From Candidatus Firestoneibacteriota bacterium (GTDB taxonomy: Bacteria > JACRDZ01), in NCBI GenBank assembly GCA_016212735.1, contig JACRDZ010000084.1, positions 1 to 5,899 on the forward strand: a stretch of DNA of 5,899 bases. Direction: 5' to 3'. The position numbers and the translations under genes were made by a program. The notes under the pieces are model-generated. The model did not search any database, was not told where the DNA came from, and worked only from the letters and a program-made list of their open reading frames with translations. Shown piece by piece: positions 1 through 5,625 of this stretch. Position 1 is the stretch's first letter. Every line of letters starts with the position of its first letter.

Positions 1-61
1 GTTCTCAAAAAAAAAGTAAGAAAGATCATAAAACACAAAGCTTTTATAAGTAAAAATTAAT

Positions 62-115
62 TTGAGGACACAGAGTTTTAAAATTATAAATATATCTCAG
101 TGTACTCTGTGGTTC
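62..115. repeat. CACAGAG-type intergenic inverted repeat
   Basis: The arms CACAGAGT (69-76) and ACTCTGTG (104-111) are perfect 8-base inverted complements separated by 27 AT-rich bases. The right side continues as a CTCAGTGTACTCTGTGG-like stretch. From memory, 'accacagag...cacagag' sequences recur in intergenic regions of many unrelated bacteria, so this is probably one copy of a dispersed non-coding repeat; that family assignment is recollection, not a search. It lies well upstream of the cytochrome promoter candidate and could act as a hairpin between transcription units. No run of T follows the right arm closely enough to make it a classical terminator: only TTTTTT beginning at 117, after GGTTCA. 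Confidence 0.45.
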
Positions 116-158
116 ATTTTTTCGGTTTTGGGGAATTTCTGAGCAGGGTAAATTTTCC

Positions 159-188
159 TTGACATTTTTGTCTTTTTTATGTTAGTAT
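159..188 (+). promoter_or_regulatory. Candidate sigma-70-type promoter for the cytochrome gene
   Basis: A perfect TTGACA (-35, 159-164) is followed 18 bases later by TAGTAT (-10, 183-188). An overlapping TATAAA at 186-191 is a better hexamer but sits 21 bases from the -35, which is too far. Transcription would begin near 195, leaving a 5' leader of about 55 bases before the ATG at 251. TA-rich hexamers are common by chance in DNA of this composition; the perfect -35 is what makes this site stand out. Confidence 0.5.
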
Positions 189-250
189 AAAATACCAATT
201 TCAGTTTATGTCCTGATACCGATCTTGAGCCAGATGGAGGGAAACTATCC

Positions 251-1966
251 ATGCGGATGGGTAATAAAAAACTATATACTTTTATTATTTATTTATTTAT
301 TTCAATATTGCTGATTAAAACAGAAGCTCAAGAAAAAAAAAATTCTTCTCAATCTGCCTCTGGCAAAAAAAAGCAAACAGAATCACTTACCCCTATAGTT
401 AACATTCATAATTCTGGTTATAAATGCGATGAATGTCATAAAAAAGAAGCTATTGAAGGGATAGACAGTCCTGAAACAGTGATTCTTCAAGAAGGTGATA
501 ATATAATAGCTTTATGTAATAAATGTCATAAAGGAGACAATTTACATCCGGTTGGAAAGGATCCTCTTCTTGCTAAAATGTCAGTTAAAATTCCTGTTTA
601 TTTCCCATTAGGGATTAAAGGAGAAAATAGAGGTAAAGTAGTCTGTACAACATGTCATTTAATTCACGCTCTTGATGCCAGAGACAAATTATTACGCGGA
701 TTTACATATACTACAAAAAAGAATCAACCAATTAAAGAGGCTGCTTTTAAAGACCGTCGTGAAATGTGTATGTCCTGTCATGAAAAAGAATTTATTGAAA
801 AAAGTCCTCATAAAAAGGAAGAAGCTATTTGTATATATTGTCATACTACAGACCCTTCAAAACAAACAAAAGAAGATGTTTTACGAAGTTTTTCAAAGGA
901 TATTTCCAAACTATGTACTTTCTGTCATGAACAAATTACAGAAAAACATTTTGAAAAGAATAATCCATTAAAAGATGAAGATATAAAATATGAAATTGCT
1001 AAATCAGATCTTTTTATGGTTGACAATAAATATGTATGTACTACATGTCATGATCCACATGGTGAAACTGATTATCCAAAATTCTTAAGAGAAAATTATG
1101 TTGCTATTGCTGAAAAATCCAAATTTTTAAATCCTCATTGGAAAGGAATTTTTTGTTTGTCCTGTCATGTAACAAAGCCTGAAGAAGGACAAAAAGGAAC
1201 TATTAAATTTAATGGAAATGTAAATTATATGTGCATGTCATGCCATATTCTTATTCCTACAGCTGTGGCTGATATACATCCTGTAAATATTACACCTAAA
1301 ATTTCTGAATTTATCAAAATACCGCAGAATTTTCCTTTAACTGACAATAAAATTACGTGTATTACGTGTCATGATCCTAGATTGCAGGAAAAAGCAGACA
1401 AAGCTCTTCGTAATGAGAATAGACAGTTTTTACGCGGACTAGCATATACAATGGGAGAGACAAGAAGTGATGTATGTTTTCAATGTCATATTCAACAGCA
1501 GTTCAGCATGCTTAATGCTCATGATCAGATTGATGATCAGGGGGAATTCGTTGAAGACAGTTGCAAATATTGCCACACGTCACCTCCTGACCGTGATACA
1601 GAAGGGCTCGAAAAAATTGATCCGACTATTACAAATCTTTCGGGATTGTGTTTTAGATGCCATTCTGACGGACCGCATCCAGGTAAAAAAAACCATATAG
1701 TAAAAATTACAGGTGAAAGGCTTGAAAGAAAAATTGATTATGAAAAAAAGAATGATGTTACTTATCCTCTTGATAGTAAAGGGGGTATATTCTGCGCTAC
1801 ATGTCATAATCCGCATGAAACTGGTATTGTGAAAAGTTTAAGAGCAGATAAAGGCGCAGATACAAATAGAAGAGCTCGTTTACCTATTGAAGGTGGACAT
1901 TTATGTTTTACCTGTCATGATAAAGATAAGGAACCAATGGCACAATTTGTTCCTGAAAATAAATAA
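251..1966 (+). CDS. Secreted 15-heme cytochrome c (doubled-CXXCH type)
   Basis: This is a periplasmic or surface electron-transfer protein of 571 residues with 15 CXXCH heme sites. Their first cysteines are at residues 59, 89, 132, 173, 194, 222, 263, 302, 328, 370, 409, 438, 467, 515 and 552. All 30 cysteines fall in these motifs. Residues 1-26 form a Sec signal peptide with a hydrophobic core and likely cleavage after T-E-A. There is no lipobox or later membrane segment. Pairs such as hemes 3-4, 7-8, 10-11 and 14-15, with CHDPH/CHNPH/CHLIH contexts and a following LR motif, fit the doubled-CXXCH family (Pfam Cytochrom_c/paired CXXCH type). Heme spacing repeats with a period of seven hemes. 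The ATG at 251 is the first start after an in-frame TAA at 188 and has GGAGGG (236-241) nine bases upstream; ATG at 257 is a less well spaced alternative. Electron donor and acceptor cannot be read from the sequence; respiratory electron transfer is the safest role. Confidence 0.93.
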   Translation: MRMGNKKLYTFIIYLFISILLIKTEAQEKKNSSQSASGKKKQTESLTPIVNIHNSGYKCDECHKKEAIEGIDSPETVILQEGDNIIALCNKCHKGDNLHPVGKDPLLAKMSVKIPVYFPLGIKGENRGKVVCTTCHLIHALDARDKLLRGFTYTTKKNQPIKEAAFKDRREMCMSCHEKEFIEKSPHKKEEAICIYCHTTDPSKQTKEDVLRSFSKDISKLCTFCHEQITEKHFEKNNPLKDEDIKYEIAKSDLFMVDNKYVCTTCHDPHGETDYPKFLRENYVAIAEKSKFLNPHWKGIFCLSCHVTKPEEGQKGTIKFNGNVNYMCMSCHILIPTAVADIHPVNITPKISEFIKIPQNFPLTDNKITCITCHDPRLQEKADKALRNENRQFLRGLAYTMGETRSDVCFQCHIQQQFSMLNAHDQIDDQGEFVEDSCKYCHTSPPDRDTEGLEKIDPTITNLSGLCFRCHSDGPHPGKKNHIVKITGERLERKIDYEKKNDVTYPLDSKGGIFCATCHNPHETGIVKSLRADKGADTNRRARLPIEGGHLCFTCHDKDKEPMAQFVPENK

Positions 1967-2002
1967 TATTTTAAGAAATGAAAATATAGCTTTCCAGCTA
2001 TA
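1966..2002 (+). other. Overlapping hairpins just after the cytochrome stop; weak terminator candidate
   Basis: TATAGCT (1985-1991) and AGCTATA (1996-2002) form a perfect 7-base stem with a TTCC loop, 18 bases after the stop codon. A second, mutually exclusive 7-base stem pairs ATATTTT (1966-1972) with AAAATAT (1981-1987). The bases after the first hairpin (GACTTCAGATAATTTTAT) lack an immediate T-run, so intrinsic termination is doubtful. It may instead protect the 3' end of the mRNA or be chance in AT-rich sequence. Confidence 0.3.
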
Positions 2003-2080
2003 GACTTCAGATAATTTTATAACCCCGCTTTGGGCTTGCGAAAAAATAAATTGGGCAAATTATCGCTTTAGGATTTTTGA

Positions 2081-2108
2081 GTAGAGACGCAAAATTTTGC
2101 GTCTGTAC
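2081..2108. repeat. 28-base near-perfect palindrome, likely dispersed intergenic repeat
   Basis: The core AGACGCAAAATTTTGCGTCT (2085-2104) is a perfect 20-base palindrome. Outside one G/G mismatch (2084/2105) the symmetry continues with GTA (2081-2083) and TAC (2106-2108). Sequences of the form GTAGAGACG...CGTCTCTAC are, from memory, abundant intergenic palindromes in several bacterial groups, so a small mobile or REP-like repeat is more likely than a dedicated operator. It lies in the 239-base gap ahead of trxB, about 100 bases before the start codon, so it would sit in the leader if transcription begins upstream or reads through from the cytochrome gene. Confidence 0.6.
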
Positions 2109-2116
2109 TTCAAGAC

Positions 2117-2162
2117 GCATCCTTAAGGTACATAGCAGAATTAACCTATGCAGCAAGGATGC
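2117..2162. repeat. Imperfect long hairpin, probable second half of the intergenic element
   Basis: GCATCCTT (2117-2124) pairs perfectly with AAGGATGC (2155-2162). Inside it CATAG (2131-2135) pairs with CTATG (2146-2150), leaving internal loops of 6 and 4 bases and a 10-base apical loop. It starts only eight bases after the 28-base palindrome. Together they are more GC-rich and more structured than the surrounding DNA, as expected of an inserted repeat unit. A structured RNA leader for trxB is the alternative. No known riboswitch family is recognised in it. Confidence 0.45.
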
Positions 2163-2192
2163 AACGCAGAAATCCGGCAAAAAGACAAGTTT

Positions 2193-2208
2193 AGGGAGAT
2201 AAAAATTG
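2193..2208 (+). promoter_or_regulatory. Ribosome binding site fixing a TTG start for trxB
   Basis: AGGGAG (2193-2198) lies seven bases before TTG at 2206. An in-frame TAA at 2200-2202 blocks any earlier start. The next in-frame methionine (residue 64) comes after the FAD-binding GGGPAG motif, so TTG must be the initiation codon. A TTG start may lower translation relative to the ATG genes downstream. Confidence 0.8.
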
Positions 2209-3129
2209 AAAATATATGATTTAATAATTATTGGCGGAGGACCAGCAGGATTAACTTCAGGTTTATATGCAGCAAGAGCAAGGCTTGACACTCTTTTATT
2301 GGAAAAAACCAGTTTAGGCGGAGCAATAATAACAACTGATAAAATTGAAAATTATCCAGGATTTCCTGAAGGAATCGGTGGATACGAACTTATGCAAAAA
2401 ATAGAATCTCAGGCTAGATTATTTGGACTATCAACAGAAAGCGAAATTATTAAAGAAATAGAAAGAGAAAATAATATTTTTAAAATTATAGGTGAAAGTA
2501 AGACTTATCTTGCTAAAACATTGATAATAGCTTCAGGAACTACTTCTGCAAAATTGGGTATACCCGGTGAAAAAGAATACCGCGGCAAGGGTGTTTCATA
2601 TTGTGCTACATGTGATGCGCTTTTTTTCAAAAATAAACCTGTAGCTGTAATCGGCGGTGGTGATGCCGCAGTTGAAGAAGGCATATACTTAACAAAATTT
2701 GCAAATAAGGTTTATTTAATACATAGAAGAGATAAACTTAGAGCCACTCCTATATTACAGGAACGGGCTTTTGCTAATCACAAGATTGAGTTTGTTTTTG
2801 ATAGCATCCCGGAATATATTGAAGGAAGTGATTATGTTGAAAAACTGGTTTTTAAGAATATAAAAACAGGAAATAAAAAAGAGATACAGGTAGATGGTAT
2901 TTTTCTATATATTGGGACTCTTCCAAATACTGTTTTTTTAAAAGACCTGTTAAAATTGGATGAAAAAGGATATATTATTACTGATATTAACATGAAAACA
3001 GAAATCCCAGGACTTTTTGCAGCTGGGGATGTTCGAGCAAAAGCATTGCGGCAGGTTTCTACAGCTGTTGGAGATGGGGCAACAGCAGCTTTTATGGCAG
3101 AAAAGTATTTAGAAAATGACTTTAAATAA
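2206..3129 (+). CDS. trxB: Thioredoxin-disulfide reductase (NADPH-type)
   Basis: TrxB is a cytoplasmic flavoprotein that passes electrons from NADPH through FAD and a redox-active cysteine pair to thioredoxin (EC 1.8.1.9 reaction). The 307 residues match the short bacterial TrxB family (usually about 310-320). Visible in order: FAD-binding GGGPAG (residues 10-15), the CATC active site (C133, C136) in SYCATCDALF, NADPH-binding GGGDAA (150-155), HRRDKLRA (173-180), whose arginines typically contact the 2'-phosphate and so point to NADPH rather than NADH, and the C-terminal FAD contact AAGDVRAKALRQV (272-284). It starts with TTG. The thioredoxin gene follows after 20 bases, so the enzyme and its substrate are probably made from one transcript. 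No convincing promoter was found in the repeat-rich gap upstream. The gene appears complete, with all key residues present. Confidence 0.97.
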   Translation: MKIYDLIIIGGGPAGLTSGLYAARARLDTLLLEKTSLGGAIITTDKIENYPGFPEGIGGYELMQKIESQARLFGLSTESEIIKEIERENNIFKIIGESKTYLAKTLIIASGTTSAKLGIPGEKEYRGKGVSYCATCDALFFKNKPVAVIGGGDAAVEEGIYLTKFANKVYLIHRRDKLRATPILQERAFANHKIEFVFDSIPEYIEGSDYVEKLVFKNIKTGNKKEIQVDGIFLYIGTLPNTVFLKDLLKLDEKGYIITDINMKTEIPGLFAAGDVRAKALRQVSTAVGDGATAAFMAEKYLENDFK

Positions 3130-3149
3130 TATTTTAAGGAGGGATTTAT

Positions 3150-3479
3150 ATGGCAGGAAATAACATGATTAACGTAACAGATGCAAATTTTGATGAAGAG
3201 GTTTTAAAAAGTTCACAACTTGTATTGTTAGATTTTTGGGCACCATGGTGCGGCCCCTGTAAAATGATGGCACCGCTATTAGAAGAAATTTTAGGTGAAT
3301 ATAAAGGAAAAATAAAAATAGGGAAGATGAATGTAGATGAAAATAGTGCTATTCCTGCACGTTTCCGGATCAGGAGTATTCCAACAATAATATTTTTTAA
3401 AAATGGTCAAAAAGTAAATGAAATTGTTGGTTCGGTACCAAAATCACAGTTAGTGAATGCTGTTAATGAAAAGATGTAA
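3150..3479 (+). CDS. trxA: Thioredoxin
   Basis: This is a small cytoplasmic dithiol-disulfide oxidoreductase and the partner of the TrxB encoded just upstream. At 109 residues it has the usual single-domain length. The active site WCGPCK is at residues 33-38 (C34, C37), preceded by the buried acidic residue D28 in LDFWAPW. The cis-proline loop is SIPT (P78), and the FKNGQKV-EIVG segment closes the fold. There is no signal peptide, so it acts in the cytoplasm. The ATG at 3150 is preceded by a full AAGGAGG (3136-3142) at seven bases, the best ribosome binding site in the window. That supports it over the ATG at 3165 and suggests stronger translation than TTG-started trxB. The gap to tatA is 26 bases. 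Confidence 0.97.
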   Translation: MAGNNMINVTDANFDEEVLKSSQLVLLDFWAPWCGPCKMMAPLLEEILGEYKGKIKIGKMNVDENSAIPARFRIRSIPTIIFFKNGQKVNEIVGSVPKSQLVNAVNEKM

Positions 3480-3505
3480 AACATAAAATAAAATGGAGTA
3501 AAAAA

Positions 3506-3721
3506 ATGGGTAATATAGGTTTTATGGAATTACTTGTAATACTATTAATAATTTTAATAATATTTGGGCCAGCTAAATTGCCTCAGATTGGGGAGGCTCT
3601 TGGTAAAGCAATCGGAAATTTTAAACGTGCGGTAAAAAAAGCAGAAGAGGAAGAAGATATAATAAAAATTACTAAATCTGAGGAAGAAAAAAAAGAACCG
3701 GAAAATGATTTGAAAGGGTGA
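3506..3721 (+). CDS. tatA: Twin-arginine translocase subunit, TatA/TatE type
   Basis: This 71-residue inner-membrane protein would form the size-variable pore of the Tat system, which exports folded proteins. An N-terminal membrane helix (about residues 5-20) is followed by the conserved hinge F20-G21-P22, then an amphipathic helix with KLPQIGEALGKAIGNFKRA (24-42). The tail is short and highly charged (EEEEDIIK...). The length fits TatA/TatE rather than the longer TatB. Position 8 is glutamate, a residue more typical of TatB or dual-function TatA, so the subtype is slightly uncertain. GGAG (3495-3498) lies seven bases before the ATG. No tatC is visible, so it must be elsewhere. The cytochrome upstream has a Sec-type leader rather than a twin-arginine one, so it is not an obvious Tat substrate. 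Confidence 0.92.
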   Translation: MGNIGFMELLVILLIILIIFGPAKLPQIGEALGKAIGNFKRAVKKAEEEEDIIKITKSEEEKKEPENDLKG

Positions 3722-3738
3722 TTTATAGGGAAAACAAT

Positions 3739-5613
3739 ATGAAATTAAAATATTTTTCATACGCTTTATTTTTATGTTTTTTTATTATAAAATGTATTTT
3801 TGCAGGGAGTAAGCTGGAAATAAAAAAAGTAAAAGGAATCGATTACGAAAAAACTGAAATAGGTACATATGGCGGTACATTAGTCTGGAGCTCTTTCACT
3901 GACCCGAAAACATTTAATCCTGTAATTTCACAGGAAGGATCAAGCAATGAAGTTTTATCTCCTATTTTCGAAGGACTTACAACAGTTAATGGAGTAACAG
4001 GAGAAATAAAACCAATGCTTGCAGAGTCATGGGAGCATTCACAAGATGGGCTTATATGGACTTTTCACCTTCGTAAAAACGTGAAATGGTCAGATGGTAA
4101 ACCGTTTACAGCAGATGATGTTGTTTTTACTTTCAATGATTTGTATTACAACCAGAGTATTCCATCAAGCATGAGAGACATTCTTACTGTTGAAGTAGAT
4201 GGAGAAGATAAAACTTTTAAAGTTGAAAAAGTTGATACATATACTATAAAAATAAATACACATATTCCTTATGCACCTTTTTTATATATAATTGGATCAG
4301 AAATACTTCCAAAGCATATTTTAGAAAAGCATGTTTTAAACGGAACTTTTAATCAGACATGGGGTGTGAATACTCCTCCTGAACAGATTATTGGTACAGG
4401 TCCGTTTATTATGAATGAATACCTTCCCAGCCAGAGAGTTGTTTTTATCCGCAATACTGATTATTGGAAAAAAGATACAAAAGGAAACAAATTGCCTTAT
4501 CTGGGAAAAATGATTATTTTGATTGTTCCAGATCAAAATACAGAACTTTTAAAATTTGAATCAAAAGAAATTGATTTTTTATCAATACAGAGACAGTGGT
4601 ATCCGCGTCTTAAAAAAAATGAAAAACAGGGGGATTTCACTTTATATAATGTCGGACCGACTTTCTCTACAATATTTTTTACATTCAATCAAAATCCTAT
4701 GAATCAGAAATCTTTTTTACACCAGAAACTGGATAAATTTAAAACCCGCATTTTGAAAACAAAAAATGAGAATGAACAGAAACAACTGAAAGTGGAAATT
4801 AAAAATCTGGAGGAAAGTATAAAAAAAGCTGTTTCCACTCCTTTTGTTGTACCATATAAATTCAAATGGTTTACCAATAAAACTTTTCGAAAGGCTTTAG
4901 CTCATCTTATTGATAAGGAATCTATTATTAATAATGTTGAAAATGGGCTGGCATATCCACAGCATGCGGCTCTGTCCAATGCGAATTCTTTTTTCTGTAA
5001 TCCTATGGTTAAAAAATATGAATATGATCCTAAAAAAGCGTTAAAACTGCTTGAAAGCATAGGATTTAAGAAAAAAGACGATATTTTATATGATAGCGAA
5101 GGGAACAAAGTAGAAATTACATTAATGACATTTTCCGGGAACAAAAGTGTTGAACAGGTTGCAGGATTATTCAGAGATGATTTAAAAAAGATTGGAATAA
5201 AAGTCACATTGGCATTCATGGAGTTTAATACATTTGTGACAAAACTAAATACTGATTTTGATTGGGAAGCAACAATAATTATTCTTGGCGGAGGCGCTCT
5301 GGATCCGCATATGGGGAAAAATGTATGGGTATCTGACGGACATCTGCATGTATGGTGTCCGCAGCAGGATGTACCGCAAACAGAATGGGAAAAAGAAATA
5401 AACGAACTTTTCTCTCGTGGTGTTAGAGAGCTTAATCCTGAAAAACGAAAGGAAATTTACTACCGCTGGCAGGAGATTGTAGCTGAAGAGCTGCCTGTAA
5501 TTTACACTGTAAATCCAGCATCTATTTATGCTTTTAGAAATAAATTCGGAAATTTAAAACCAACAAGTTTAGGAGCTACACATAATCTGGAAGAAATATT
5601 TATTAGAAAATAA
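3739..5613 (+). CDS. ABC transporter solute-binding protein, family 5 (peptide/nickel type)
   Basis: This periplasmic binding protein would deliver a ligand to the permease encoded next. Family members bind peptides, nickel, oligosaccharides or other solutes, and the ligand cannot be assigned here. I chose ATG 3739 (624 residues). It has AGGGA (3727-3731) seven bases upstream and begins a clean signal peptide (K2, K4, hydrophobic core, likely cleavage after I-F-A at residue 22). The GTG at 3718 would overlap the tatA stop and bury the leader. There is no good lipobox (I-I-K-C). Family landmarks are GGTLVW (from residue 45), LAESWE (94-99) followed by W-F-LRKNVKWSDGKPFTADDVVFTF, GTGPF, and the FRKALAHLIDKE segment starting near residue 383. 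At 624 residues it is longer than typical DppA/OppA (about 540). Part of the excess is a lysine/glutamate-rich, coiled-coil-like insert around residues 328-364, placed between the FFTFNQNP strand and the FRKALAHLID helix. The permease follows after 12 bases. Confidence 0.92.
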   Translation: MKLKYFSYALFLCFFIIKCIFAGSKLEIKKVKGIDYEKTEIGTYGGTLVWSSFTDPKTFNPVISQEGSSNEVLSPIFEGLTTVNGVTGEIKPMLAESWEHSQDGLIWTFHLRKNVKWSDGKPFTADDVVFTFNDLYYNQSIPSSMRDILTVEVDGEDKTFKVEKVDTYTIKINTHIPYAPFLYIIGSEILPKHILEKHVLNGTFNQTWGVNTPPEQIIGTGPFIMNEYLPSQRVVFIRNTDYWKKDTKGNKLPYLGKMIILIVPDQNTELLKFESKEIDFLSIQRQWYPRLKKNEKQGDFTLYNVGPTFSTIFFTFNQNPMNQKSFLHQKLDKFKTRILKTKNENEQKQLKVEIKNLEESIKKAVSTPFVVPYKFKWFTNKTFRKALAHLIDKESIINNVENGLAYPQHAALSNANSFFCNPMVKKYEYDPKKALKLLESIGFKKKDDILYDSEGNKVEITLMTFSGNKSVEQVAGLFRDDLKKIGIKVTLAFMEFNTFVTKLNTDFDWEATIIILGGGALDPHMGKNVWVSDGHLHVWCPQQDVPQTEWEKEINELFSRGVRELNPEKRKEIYYRWQEIVAEELPVIYTVNPASIYAFRNKFGNLKPTSLGATHNLEEIFIRK

Positions 5614-5625
5614 GATTGAAATTTT

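Noticed and set aside
1..60. Open reading frame from the left edge ending at TAA 58-60, possibly the tail of an upstream gene
   Set aside because: Only 19 lysine-rich codons are visible, a second frame is also open to 53, and there is no recognisable motif. It cannot be told from AT-rich non-coding DNA.
251..330. Twin-arginine signal on the cytochrome
   Set aside because: The N-terminus MRMGNKK has no RR pair; the leader is Sec-type, as usual for c-type cytochromes that receive heme outside the cytoplasm.
672..971. 99-codon plus-strand frame inside the cytochrome gene
   Set aside because: It lies in another frame of a gene with 15 intact heme motifs and shows no domain or ribosome binding site of note.
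2036..2063. TTGCGA...AATTAT as a promoter for trxB
   Set aside because: Both hexamers match the consensus poorly, the spacing is 16, and similar matches occur by chance in this AT-rich gap.
2007..2291. 94-codon minus-strand frame across the trxB leader
   Set aside because: It overlaps the palindromic region and the start of trxB on the opposite strand, and its translation has no family features.
3718..3741. GTG at 3718 as the start of the solute-binding protein, overlapping the tatA stop
   Set aside because: The ATG at 3739 has a better spaced AGGGA and gives a normal signal peptide; the GTG start would add seven polar residues before it.
3739..3810. Lipoprotein signal in the solute-binding protein (cysteine at residue 19)
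   Set aside because: The preceding I-I-K does not fit a lipobox, while the I-F-A site three residues later fits signal peptidase I.
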